11,697 nucleotides of DNA from Saccoglossus kowalevskii (lineage: Eukaryota > Hemichordata > Enteropneusta > Harrimaniidae), in NCBI RefSeq assembly GCF_000003605.2, contig NW_003130372.1, positions 1,910 to 13,606 of the forward strand. The letters run 5' to 3'. The notes beneath the pieces were generated by a model. The model was given only the letters and a program-made list of their open reading frames with translations. It searched no databases and was not told the DNA's origin. Positions within the stretch are counted from its first letter, which is position 1. Each line of letters begins with the position of its first letter. This document shows positions 1-8,127 of this stretch, piece after piece. The position numbers were made by a program, and so were the translations under genes.

Positions 1-190
1 CTTACAATATTAAAAAATGGTGATCAGTTTAATAAATATGAATTTAGAGTGTTATATTTTAAGAAGTAAAAAGTGTACAGCCAACACAGAGACAATTGGA
101 ATGAATGTATTAACATGGAAATCACTACTATAAACACTTTTATTTTGTGTCTTTTGTGTTTTAAGTGAGTACAAAGTGGGGATTATCCCT

Positions 191-543
191 AAGCACTTTG
201 TCTTTGAAGACATTTTAAATTAGTATTATAAAAGCTCTATAATTGGATCCTAATAGCTGAGACAAATGCTTCAAAACTTATATATATTTATGTCAAATAC
301 GAAATACATATTTGTTAGTATATGTTTTCTCTCAAAATGTGGATGCGACTAAACAGACATAATTTGCTATCAGCTTCAGATTTGAATCAGAGATTGGCCA
401 CCGCAAATTGTTTTCAAATATAGTGCATATATCGATTATCTGACATCTTGTTTTCTTTTTAGATAGTTTATGTATTTTATTGGTATATTCGCAAATGTAT
501 AATAGATTGTGGAACCCTCCAAATGAGTTGATTGAAACAGGGA
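191..543 (+). repeat. Interspersed repeat family B, copy 1
   Basis: It aligns by eye with 7298-7668 in the same orientation. Anchors are TTTTAAATTAGTATTAT and AAAGCTCTAT near 210-239 (TTTTAAATTACTATTAT and AAAGCTCTAT at 7318-7343), GTCAAATACGAAATAC, AGCTTCAGAT, ATCTTGTTTTC near 446-456 and ATGAGTTG near 523-530. Indels include about 50 bases missing here before AGCTTCAGAT and about 40 extra bases before 510. The divergence and unphased indels point to an old non-coding repeat. An open frame on the minus strand here is not preserved in the other copy. No terminal repeats or coding domain are recognised. Confidence 0.65.
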
Positions 544-2287
544 GCTTTGTCAGCAATGGATTGGAATAGATTTGTTTGCATGTTTGGCTGTTTCTGTCAC
601 TACCAAGTAGCACACTAACATTTCAAAACTAACAGTACATTTGAGTTATACATAAATTGAATAATATGCAATTAGGGAATTGTTATGGATGGATTTCTTT
701 CAACAAAACTCAGATTTCGATATGGCTATCTAATTTGTTAAAGATGCGATGAGCGCTACCTGCATAGAGATGTGGGTATATTATGTATGATTGGTTCGTT
801 TTAAAAACCACTAATTTCAACATGACTGCCGCTGTAATTGTGAAAAATCGAAGTAAGGTATGTATGCATTACAATATTATTAGTTATTAAGAAATTCTAA
901 ATATAGAAGTGAGTTTAAAGATGTAGTAGACTTTCGTTGGGCAAAACAGAAAAAGTTCAATAAAAAAAATAATAATGATTAACGACTAACAATTTTTACA
1001 TGGTATTGTAGCCCTTGCTACACTCTATCCAAAAATTATGATAACACTAATATCAAAGTTGATTACGTCACGTGACTGCTAAATAAACAAAATCGATTGT
1101 TCTGCTATTTTTACTGTTACTAGAAAACGAAAACAGTTAGCCAATACATTTTTTATGAGAAAAAGAAGACTACAATGTTCTCAAACATATTGTAAAATAG
1201 ATAGTTTTTGAATTGTTTGGTTCTTTTACAAAGTGGGGATATAGATTCTGTAATAAATTAGAGTGCTATGTTTTCACAGGTCACTTAGCCATGAAATATT
1301 ACTAATACTTGAAAAAGATTTTACATTTTGTTTTCAATTGATCTCGAGTTCAATCTCTGCAAAATCAATGAAATCGGACAAGAACTGTTCGCGTTATCGC
1401 AATTTTTGTGGATTTAGACACGTTATTTTTCAAAGGACTGAACAAAATCAAAAACCAAAAGTAGCACAGTCGAGCGGATATTTTCTGTTTAGTGCATCGT
1501 ATTCTGTTATTTTTTGATGTTTAAGATAGTTATTGTGTCGGTTTTATAAAAATCAAAACAACCCGTTTTGTACATGGCCGATAAATTTGAAAAAAAGGCA
1601 TAGTGAAAACGAAGTATGACCGCCCATGAATAAACAGTTTATTTGCTTGACAAGCATAGTTTCGAGTGTTATACCATATCACAACAAACAATTGTTTATG
1701 TGCAAAACGTGATATGTGACAGGTAAACTTGAACACTGTCTTGTGTACGCTCCCTTTCTCGCAACTTTATCGTAAGCCACGGCACCTGAATCAACCGAAA
1801 ATGTCATCACAGCAGAACTGCATAATGAGATGCGAGTACTCGGTCAGGCTACGCTTTTTTAATTTCACAAAATACAGGCGATGAAAGTATTGTTGTTGAA
1901 TATTAATTAAAAATCGTAATTTAAGTAAAAAAGAAGGGCCTACTATTTGCTGTGACAGAAACCGCTTGGAAGCAAGTCAGTCAATCTTGTCGGCAGCACT
2001 GTCGTAAATTACAGGTCGTCGTTTTTGCACTATAACTCGTTACAATCGGAGTTTCGTTTAGTTTATTTTTGTAAACTTGCAGTACGATTGTTATACAATT
2101 ATTACCAGTACAACACAGTTTTCATTTCCAAGAGCTATGAACGTACTTGTAACTGCTTTGTCTACGAACTATTGACGCGTCACTCAAATTCATTTGAAAG
2201 TCAGTCTGCTATCCCACATGACACAATGGACCTGATTAGTCTATTTTCGACTACCTCGTATTCTTAGCCAATCCGCGTGCATGTATT
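544..2287. other. Intergenic, AT-rich, no supported gene
   Basis: Short open frames occur on both strands (for example 1263-1517 plus, 1736-1530 minus, 2025-2267 plus), but none shows a domain, splice context or family resemblance. From about 1740 to 2287 the G+C content rises, and this may be the remains of the element whose coding relic lies at 2769-2318. A motif ACAAAGTGGGGAT occurs at 171-183 and at 1230-1242, and TTAGAGTG-TAT-TTTT occurs near 43-59 and 1258-1273, which hints at a further small repeat. No RNA gene is seen. Confidence 0.5.
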
Positions 2288-2317
2288 ATGTTCGATATGC
2301 CGCATGTGTACCGGAGA

Positions 2318-2769
2318 CTAATGAGATCTCCAACCATAACAAGATTCTTCATGGATATATATTTTTCCCTTTTTACACCGAGAACATTTACAGTGGTCAG
2401 CCAGATTTGTAATCAATTTATCCAGGTTGACGAGCCTCGTGTTATTCGCTTCACCGCAAGCGTTACCAGATACTGCAGACTTCGCTGGCGATATTTTTCG
2501 TTTCGCCATGCTCATCCTGTGTGTTGATGTCGTGTCGTTCAGCCTCCAGTGACAGTATAGTGGTGTCATCATCGTCAGCATTCGAGGTGTTACGGTTGTG
2601 CCTTCAGTCTCCGGTGTTCCGGAGCAGATGTCACTTGAGTTTTCACTCGACGTGTCTGTTGTCGACTCGTTCGAATTTGTTTCATAGAGGGACTTTGTTT
2701 CACGAAATACGCTTTCTGCGATTCAGAAAATTGCAGGTTTCGCTTGTCATTGGTACGCTTTTTTCCGAT
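2318..2769 (-). pseudogene. Frame-broken relic resembling the N-terminal part of a Mutator-like transposase protein
   Basis: Three successive minus-strand frames carry coding-like sequence. From 2769 to about 2600 it is a basic segment (GKKRTNDKRNLQ, then many Lys/Arg). From about 2606 to 2466 it is an acidic linker (NADDDDTTILSLEAE). From about 2475 to 2318 it reads NTRLVNLDKLITNL and then HCKCSRCKKGKIYIHE before a TAG. Single-base frame changes near 2600 and 2470 would link them. A basic N-terminus, acidic linker and then N-R-L-V-x-L-D-x-L plus a Cys-rich G-x-I-x-I-x-E motif is the order I recall in many invertebrate hypothetical proteins that carry the Mutator-like transposase domain (Pfam PF20700). 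The region is visibly richer in G+C and CpG than its surroundings. Downstream of 2318 I see only short scraps such as YEVVENRLIRSIVSCG near 2260-2210, and stops. Coding decay is seen; the family is inferred. Confidence 0.45.
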
Positions 2770-2938
2770 TTTTTTCTTGGTCAATACAAAATAAATAAAC
2801 AGTAACATATAGTTGAGAAAAGCGATGCGATGAACCATCAGCAACGAGTGAGTGCATCCGGTCATTTGACAGGACGCGTACACACGATGTTTATTAGTGG
2901 GATTAAGCTAATTACAAATGTTATCGTTTTGGCCCAAA

Positions 2939-2990
2939 AGGACTCAGCCGAAGTGCACATTCCCGGGATTTCCGTTACTTGTAAATTATT
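2939..2990. other. Small GC-rich patch beside the transposase relic
   Basis: This stretch contains GTGCAC and CCCGGG palindromes within otherwise T- and A-rich DNA. It sits outside the 5' (minus-strand) end of the relic at 2769-2318. It could be part of the same element, such as an untranslated leader or a terminal region. I looked for an inverted partner on the other side of the relic (1740-2287) and did not find one. Confidence 0.25.
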
Positions 2991-2999
2991 TTTTTATTT

Positions 3000-3901
3000 T
3001 TTAAAACCCTTTTTTTTTAAATAAAAACGTGATTTAATAAAAAAAACAAGGTCGTATTGTCGTATAAGTCACCGTTCAATAAAAGAAAATACAAAAAAGG
3101 AAAAGAAATCACCACGAACGTCTAATACATCTGTAAGAATTTAGATGAAATGACAAACATTCCAACAATGCAATAAATTTGATAATTTTACAGAAATAAA
3201 TGTTGGAGACACATAAACTTTGGATAGGCATATTTTTAATGAATAATATTTTAATTTTAATAATCTCATCAATTGTAACACATGTTGACATTTTGCATGC
3301 TATTCTTAACGTACTGTTCACATTGTATGGACTCTTGCTGCGCCAATACATTCAAATCCATCGCACCGTTGATCCATATTACAAAAAGGATCACTATTGC
3401 TTGAAAACATACAATTTATCAGTGTAAATTTAGTATAAAGACACATTGATTCGAAAGAAGAGATCTACTTGTTTGCAGTATTAGAGAATCATTACGACAA
3501 ATTCACTTAGCTAGTATTAACAAAATCAAAATGTGCTTTATTGCTTTCCATCTTTTTCGAAATCTGTTATTTGTATATTTATTTGTACACGAACCAATAA
3601 AAAACCTGATATTATGTGTTTGTCTGCCATAATCTGAATAGCCATTTTTATTTTTGTTTAATTAGTTTAACAATGAGGCTATTTTATAAGAGTTGCAGCC
3701 TCTTACATCTGAAGTACATCCTGAATAATAATGTTGGTGATATCACCAAATTGATTGGCCCCAGCGATACAGCTTTCATTTATCATCAAACAATTCTTTA
3801 TACTTTATTTTTAAATCATCAATAATCTAAGCATGACCTACAAATAACACATTGAGTGCGTACAATACATTGATTGATGAAATCCTTGACAAATATTAAG
3901 A
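3000..3901. other. Intergenic, no supported gene
   Basis: Poly-T and poly-A tracts lie at about 2985-3047. A 75-residue hydrophobic open frame (3200-3427, plus) with two apparent membrane stretches has no recognisable family and no promoter or splice support. Several AATAAA hexamers (for example 3020, 3078, 3595) are expected by chance at this composition. Confidence 0.5.
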
Positions 3902-3934
3902 GTATAATTTTTACCTAGAGTACTTGTAATTCTA
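3902..3934 (+). repeat. 33-bp direct repeat (unit 1), copy 1
   Basis: G + TATAATTTTTACCTAGAGTA + CTTGTAATTCTA recurs identically at 3999-4031, 97 bases downstream. The 64 bases between the two copies form most of a second repeated unit, which appears again at 4253-4320. Confidence 0.85.
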
Positions 3935-3999
3935 ACATCTATAATCTTCCCAGGATAAATTGAATTTGCCACACTGGTATTACTAATATCAAACGAATG
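3931..3999 (+). repeat. About 69-bp direct repeat (unit 2), copy 1
   Basis: It shares TCTAACAT, TATAATCTTCCCAG, ACACTGGTATTA and TAATATCAAA with 4253-4320, with several substitutions and a one-base gap near the end. It overlaps by a few bases with both copies of unit 1, giving the order 1-2-1 and then 2 alone. Confidence 0.75.
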
Positions 4000-4031
4000 T
4001 ATAATTTTTACCTAGAGTACTTGTAATTCTA
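3999..4031 (+). repeat. 33-bp direct repeat (unit 1), copy 2
   Basis: This is an exact copy of 3902-3934. Exact identity of 33 bases in otherwise diverging sequence suggests a recent local duplication. Confidence 0.85.
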
Positions 4032-4252
4032 CTGAAAAATAAATGAATAAAAAATAGTATATCATGTAACTATACACGCAAACTGTATATACATACAGTT
4101 AACAATGAGCTAAAATTGCGAATTGAAATGATTGAAAAAATAAAATATTACGCTTATTCATGATACATGTCACAATTCTCTAAGAAACATATCGGTCTAT
4201 GCACATTAAAGTACAATCGATTAATATATATTTCCATAGATCTTAAAACAGC

Positions 4253-4320
4253 TCTAACATGTATAATCTTCCCAGAATCAATTGGATTTGACACACTGGT
4301 ATTAATAATATCAAATAATG
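4253..4320 (+). repeat. About 68-bp direct repeat (unit 2), copy 2
   Basis: This copy lies just downstream (in the gene's direction) of the poly(A) signal of the HNMT-like gene, 322 bases from copy 1. It differs from copy 1 at several positions, for example ATCAATTGGATTTGAC against ATAAATTGAATTTGCC, so it is the older duplication compared with the exact unit 1 pair. Confidence 0.75.
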
Positions 4321-4352
4321 ATGAGCAAATTACATAATAATATTCATTTCCG

Positions 4353-4358
4353 TTTATT
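4353..4358 (-). terminator. Candidate poly(A) signal AATAAA of the HNMT-like gene
   Basis: The plus strand reads TTTATT, so the minus strand reads AATAAA about 67 bases after the TAA stop at 4427-4425. It is the first canonical hexamer downstream of the stop. AATAAA is common by chance in AT-rich DNA, so the assignment rests on its position. Confidence 0.5.
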
Positions 4359-4424
4359 TGACAGTGAAATAAATATTATTTTATGATCATGCTAAAACTA
4401 CACGAATATTTGTTACTAAATACT

Positions 4425-4777
4425 TTAATCACGAAAGATGAATAAGTCGTTTTCATCTATACTAAACAAAATCTTGTTTTCTTCTTTCTTACAACATTCA
4501 TCCCTCATATAATCTAATATTTGTTTCTTGATTTCAGGTTTTGCTATTCCGCGAAAATTGTGGATTTGTGTTAAAAAATCTATTATGTAAGATCCGACTT
4601 GGGATTCTTCATCAAGACATTCAGTGACATCTAACCATAATTCCCTCCTGATACTTCCATATCTGACATTTGGTATTCTATGGTTGATGATATCTTCTAT
4701 GGCATGAGTTCCAATGAAGTTGTGACACGGATCTGTGTAGTATGTTCCCACTTTTACAGACAACTTCTCCCATCCAC
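4425..4777 (-). CDS. HNMT-like: HNMT-like exon 3 (residues 166-282 and stop)
   Basis: This is the terminal coding exon. It begins GT-GGA-TGG, which completes Gly166, and ends FIFRD-TAA. It carries the C-terminal substrate-side part of the fold: GWEKL (167-171), an acidic segment LDVTECLDEE (214-223), FLTQIHNF (233-240, like FLTETCNF in human HNMT), a Lys/Glu helix (245-265) and the last strand KILFSIDEN (267-275). Human HNMT has an asparagine in this last strand that contacts substrate; here the aligned residue is Ile272 (or Ser271 if shifted by one). Confidence 0.9.
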
Positions 4778-5658
4778 CTACAAAGAATCACACTAAGTCG
4801 TTTGAAATGCCTTTGTTTGTAAAAAAAAATGAACATCCAAACCTGGAATTATTGTGCTTCGGAAGCGATATGATGATGGTCATTAAACTTTCAAGTTTCC
4901 CATTATTTGATTGATATTTGGCATTGACTGTGGTAGATAAAATGGTATTTCATAATAAATACATACCATCATCCATCCTGGTGAATAATATCCCTCCTTT
5001 AATCAAACAGTTATATAGGTCCAATATAGTACATTCAACATCTTTGAAATGATATGCTGAATGTGCAGCAATAATCATGCCAAATTCTTTTCTCTCATTC
5101 ATTTCCATATACTCTTCAATCGTAATAGCGCGGAAGTCAAATGTAACATTGTGCCACTGGTCTCCTTTATTTTTCACCAATTGTTTGAACTTGGTCAGTT
5201 CGTCTGCGACAGGTTCAACAGCCGTGTACGTAATATTTGGGTAATTGGTCAACAAGTTGTCTATGAATGGCGCTTCATTTTGTCCTGCAATATCACGTAT
5301 AATTACATCATAATATGGCAATAACAACAACACACAAATCGGATCTTATTTTATCGTGGCTCATATTATATTCTGACATGTGTTTAGATTAATACTGTTC
5401 AACTAATATTTTGTTATTGTATAATGTTAGTAATGTTAGTAATGTACAAACAATAATTGAGAATGCAAAGTATAGCTTACCATTTCCACACCCAACAGTC
5501 AAAACATGTAATGCCTTTGTTCCATCTAATTTTAGTTTCTTAACGATTGTCATGACGTCATTTTTTCGTTGATCGACATCCACGGTTTCCATCATCGTGT
5601 CATAGTTAGAGTGGTAATACATTGGGTAGTGTTTGAGTGTTTTTATAACTTCTTTCAT
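4425..5658 (-). CDS. HNMT-like: Histamine N-methyltransferase-like SAM-dependent methyltransferase, 3 exons, 282 aa
   Basis: Exons are 5658-5481, 5284-4967 and 4777-4425 (178 + 318 + 353 = 849 nt, exactly 283 codons with the TAA stop). Both introns are GT-AG and phase 1. The family transfers a methyl group from S-adenosylmethionine to a small amine; human HNMT is cytosolic and methylates a ring nitrogen of histamine. Visible features are the SAM-binding motif I LTVGCGNGQ (residues 53-61), the acidic end of strand 2 AVEP (81-84), the Y-x-x-K-D block (137-141), a GG-x-L-F strand (156-160), GWEKL across the last junction (167-171), FLTQIHNF (233-240) and a C-terminal K-I-L-F strand (267-270). 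No signal peptide or membrane segment is seen. Compared from memory with human HNMT, which has 292 residues, Glu28 aligns without gaps to Glu24 and Glu89 to Glu83. Ser120, Ile142 and Asn283 align to Ile115, Ala133 and Ile272. The family call is firm; histamine as the substrate is not, and another HNMT-like methyltransferase such as a carnosine-type enzyme is possible. ATG 5658 is the first ATG after an in-frame TAG, but see the possible acceptor just before it. Confidence 0.85.
4778..4966 (-). other. HNMT-like intron 2, 189 bp, phase 1
   Basis: The donor is GTATGT at 4966 and the acceptor is TTCTTTGTAG, ending at 4778. Removing it gives MDDG-GWEKL, which aligns with the SGSSGWDKL segment of human HNMT in the correct frame. 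Inside the intron, 4927-4843 is bounded by an AG acceptor and a CAG|GT donor and stays open from the phase of exon 2. Including it would shift the frame of the last exon, so it is not part of the main reading. Confidence 0.87.
4967..5284 (-). CDS. HNMT-like: HNMT-like exon 2 (residues 60-165 plus one base)
   Basis: This exon carries the core of the Rossmann-like methyltransferase fold: strand 2 with VEP at 82-84, a basic helix rich in Lys (90-99), the T-x-E-E-Y segment at 114-118 that matches a T-x-x-E-Y run in human HNMT, and the strand 4 region with H134, Y137 and K140-D141. It ends GAT-GAT-G before the donor GTATGT at 4966, which is phase 1 like the preceding intron. The next strand, GGILFT (156-161), ends shortly before the junction. 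Confidence 0.9.
5285..5480 (-). other. HNMT-like intron 1, 196 bp, phase 1
   Basis: The donor is GTAAGC and the acceptor is TGATATTGCAG, just before GACAAAATG at 5284. Removing it restores the glycine codon G|GA and the motif VGCGNGQNE without a break. The intron holds a small tandem repeat, TAATGTTAG twice plus a partial third copy, at 5422-5445. The exon 2 frame happens to stay open upstream into the intron as far as 5333, but that extension has no family resemblance. Confidence 0.88.
5481..5658 (-). CDS. HNMT-like: HNMT-like exon 1 (residues 1-59 plus one base)
   Basis: This exon encodes the N-terminal cap and the first half of SAM motif I. It ends GGA-AAT-G followed by the donor GTAAGC at 5480, leaving one base of the glycine-60 codon, so the intron is phase 1. 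Residue Tyr11 aligns with a tyrosine at the same distance from the motif in human HNMT, and Glu24 falls at the position of the histamine-contacting Glu28. The N-terminus is only four residues shorter than human relative to motif I, so the start looks plausible. Confidence 0.85.
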
Positions 5659-5690
5659 TTCTAGTTTAATTAAAAGGAAAAAGGAGTGAA
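5659..5690 (-). promoter_or_regulatory. Possible 3' splice acceptor two bases before the HNMT-like ATG
   Basis: Read on the minus strand, a pyrimidine-rich run (CACTCC, then TTTTTCCTTTT) is followed by AATTAAACTAG and then AA-ATG. This is a good animal acceptor and would place the preceding exon junction in phase 1, the same as the two sure introns. The start codon may therefore be near the 5' edge of exon 2 of the transcript, with an upstream 5'UTR exon or one that adds a few residues. A TATATAT sequence on the minus strand near 5879 and a GTAACT donor near 5814 are possible partners, but both are weak in this base composition. Confidence 0.4.
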
Positions 5691-6900
5691 ACTATAACTG
5701 GACTATAACTTCACTAATGTCTTAATTCATGTTAAATGTGAGGTCAATGATACTATTACTGTGAGTTGTTTGGCGGCAGACATTCACACTGTTATCCACA
5801 TATACACGAGTTACGCTAGACTAGATTCACTGCAGTCTCCATCACATTTAAAATAGTAGTTAAAAGCTTGAAATATATAATTGCTGCACATCAATCATTG
5901 TGAGTTTAACGAACACCATAATACATACTAATATTCAAAATATGCAAACCCAAATATTATAATCATCGATATGTCTGTATATATTTATTATCAGCTCTTA
6001 ATCTATCTATATAATTGAGCGATCATTGGCTATTGAACTTGCCTTGCAATGAATATGTCTGCGGTTTTACCCTCCAACAAACAAATAATGTTTAATTTAA
6101 GTATGAACTGTATTGTGTAAGAACTTACAGTTATACATACATCATTTTGAAAAATGCCTATTTTACTCAATATAATAGCAATTATTGGTAATGGTCACAG
6201 TTTGTTTGCATGTATTAACTAGACCGCATACTAATAAAATAATGTAACAATCCGATTACTTCCACCTTATGTACATGAGAACAGGACCCTTGCGTTCACA
6301 TAAATTTGATTGCCATGACTAGGTAATTGATTGCGTTGTTATGCGATACAGTACGTCACAAAACACTGAATATGAATAAAATTTGGAATTTGGATCAAAG
6401 GTTATCATGGTTTAAAAAATCTTTATTTCAGAAGATATGAGAATTTCTGAAAAAATGCATGTAGCCCAATATATTTGCCATGTATGGAATGCAGTCTTGT
6501 GGACATCAAATATATCTATAAAGACAAGAGACTTACTTGATTATCGACAAGTTTGATGTCTAATAGGAAATAGAAAATAAATTATTACAAAAACGAATAA
6601 ATCTGACAGAGGTCCGCCGAAAAGCCTAATATATCCTGTGGAAGAAATTAGGAAGGCAGATTTTGAAACAGAGAATATATCTTTGTAAACCAGAATTACA
6701 AAAATATTTATAAAACATGGTTGAACTCTGGTGACCTTGCCCTTTGTTATATATTATTATTCCTTTTATCATAGTTTGTTTCAATATGAATATGCATTAT
6801 CATAATTAGTTTTGAATACTAACAATATTTTGGGTTGAAACAACAGTGGGAAAGCAGTTTACCGAATGTTCGTGATAGATTTAATTATCTTACAAAAACA
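5691..6900. other. Upstream flank of the HNMT-like gene and intergenic DNA
   Basis: This stretch holds the presumed promoter side of the minus-strand gene. A TATATAT is present on the minus strand near 5879, but similar motifs are frequent here. No open frame long enough to consider and no repeat with a second copy in the window was found between 5900 and 6900. Confidence 0.5.
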
Positions 6901-7224
6901 TTGGTGCCTAAGTTGTTTAATTATTTTGAGGGACATAATTTCCAGCTTTATTCAAAGTAATTCAGACTTTTTAGTATAAAAACAACTGCCTCATCTCAGA
7001 AAAACGTGCTGCATTTAGACGTGAATAGATTCATAAACCATGCAAGATACCCGAAAATCTTAGCTGGCTTTTGCCCAAGTATTTTGTACAGGTGTCTGTC
7101 AAAAATTAATGATCCACTGGGACAAATATGAACTGCTTTATTATATTCATTGTGTGACTACTGTACAAAAAACACCCTCTAAGAATAGCTAACATGTTGA
7201 AAGCTCTGCTTTGTAATGCAAATC
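6901..7224 (+). repeat. Interspersed repeat family A, copy 1
   Basis: It matches 11259-11544 in the same orientation. Shared blocks are TTGGTGCCTAA, GTTTAATTATTTTGAGGGAC, TGCAAGATA, TTTTGCCCAAGTAT, AATTAATGAT, TTATATTCATTGTGTGACTA and CCCTCTAAG. Several indels separate the two copies. It is followed about 70 bases later by a copy of family B, so A and B may be the left and right parts of one composite element of roughly 770 bases. No coding sequence is recognised. Confidence 0.7.
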
Positions 7225-7297
7225 AACTTAAATAGTTAGTTGGTGTCCAGTGGAGAGAGAAGTCATCAGTACTTTGCCTCCTGAGAACCTACATCTT

Positions 7298-7668
7298 CAA
7301 ACACTGCAATCTTTGTTTTTAAATTACTATTATGAAAGCTCTATCATTCTGTTCTGATTGAACAAATTGCTGCGAATTTTCATTTGTCGAATGAACTGTT
7401 AGTCAAATACAGAATACCTATTTTTGAGTACAATTTTCTTTTCAAAATGATGATGCAATGTTTTGATTTTTATGTATTTTGTATGTAATGTTTTTGATTT
7501 GATAACTTTCGACTATACAGATTTTCTATTAGCTTCAGATCTTGATCAAAGTTTGGCATCCAATTCATAGGAGTGCTTATATTGATTTACTGATATCTTG
7601 TTTTCAGTAAAGGTTTTAGGTTTAGATTGTGCAAAAACTCTCTTCATGAGTTGGTTTTGAAACCCAGT
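7298..7668 (+). repeat. Interspersed repeat family B, copy 2
   Basis: This is the partner of 191-543. Compared with copy 1 it has an extra T-rich block at about 7458-7530 containing two near-repeats of TGTTTTTGATTT and TATGTATTTTGTATG. Its right end reads ATGAGTTGGTTTTGAAACCCA near 7646-7665. Together with family A immediately to its left it gives the longest copy of the possible composite element in the window. Confidence 0.65.
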
Positions 7669-7874
7669 CTAGTATTCCCATGGGATTTGGGAGACATATT
7701 ACCCAGGTATTATTACAAGATAAATGATTTGCTTCTTTGAACACAGACAACAATGCATATTTCCACTGAGATCAGTGACCTTTGAATGTGTATCACCAGT
7801 GATCAGTCAAGTAAAAACAGTCAAAATATGTTATCAACTTGACAGCGACATTTATTAACAACGACATCAACAAT

Positions 7875-7898
7875 GACGACGATGACGACGACGACGAC
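7875..7898. repeat. GAC trinucleotide microsatellite
   Basis: Two GAC units, one GAT and five uninterrupted GAC units are seen, flanked from 7858 to 7902 by related CGAC, CAACAA and CAACG triplets. It is not inside any open frame that I can support, so it is annotated only as a simple repeat. Confidence 0.9.
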
Positions 7899-8127
7899 AA
7901 CGCCGGACAGAAATGTGTCCCTTAATACATTTCCCTTCAATCTTTGATGTCACGGGTAAGGTAAAAAAAGAAAAAGAGGTTCATCCTATAATTAATTTAG
8001 CTAGTAGTATTCTCCAATGAAAGATCAATTTAAAAAGCGCATTTTTTAAAATATTTTTTAATCTAAAAATCAAAACACATTTGATGGTGCCATTAGAATT
8101 GAATTTTGTATCACAATTCATTAATAC

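Noticed and set aside
332-613. Minus-strand open frame of 93 codons
   Set aside because: It lies mostly in repeat family B. The other copy at 7298-7668 has unphased indels and does not keep the frame, so it is not a conserved protein.
2590-2883. Intact 97-residue protein starting at ATG 2883
   Set aside because: The resemblance to a transposase-type N-terminus starts only near 2769 and moves to other frames after about 2600, so this is a fragment of a broken gene plus upstream translation.
3200-3427. Plus-strand 75-residue hydrophobic open frame
   Set aside because: Two membrane-like stretches are visible, but AT-rich random sequence often gives Ile/Leu/Phe-rich frames. No family, splice or promoter support was found, and the opposite strand is open over much of the same region.
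4843-4927. An additional coding exon between exon 2 and the last exon of the HNMT-like gene
   Set aside because: It includes an M-T-I-I-I-S-L stretch that looks like a methyltransferase strand, but using it breaks the frame of the final exon. Direct joining of 4967 to 4777 keeps the frame and aligns with the family (GGILFT...DDGGWEKL).
5061-5324. Plus-strand open frame of 87 codons opposite HNMT-like exon 2
   Set aside because: It is a shadow of the real minus-strand exon and shows no features of its own.
5285-5333. ATG at 5333 as the start of a separate protein beginning MLLLLPYYDV
   Set aside because: The reading continues through the TTGCAG acceptor of intron 1. The family resemblance begins exactly after that acceptor, so the upstream residues are translated intron.
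7861-7902. Aspartate- or threonine-rich coding repeat from the GAC run
   Set aside because: No supported open frame spans it; it is a simple microsatellite.
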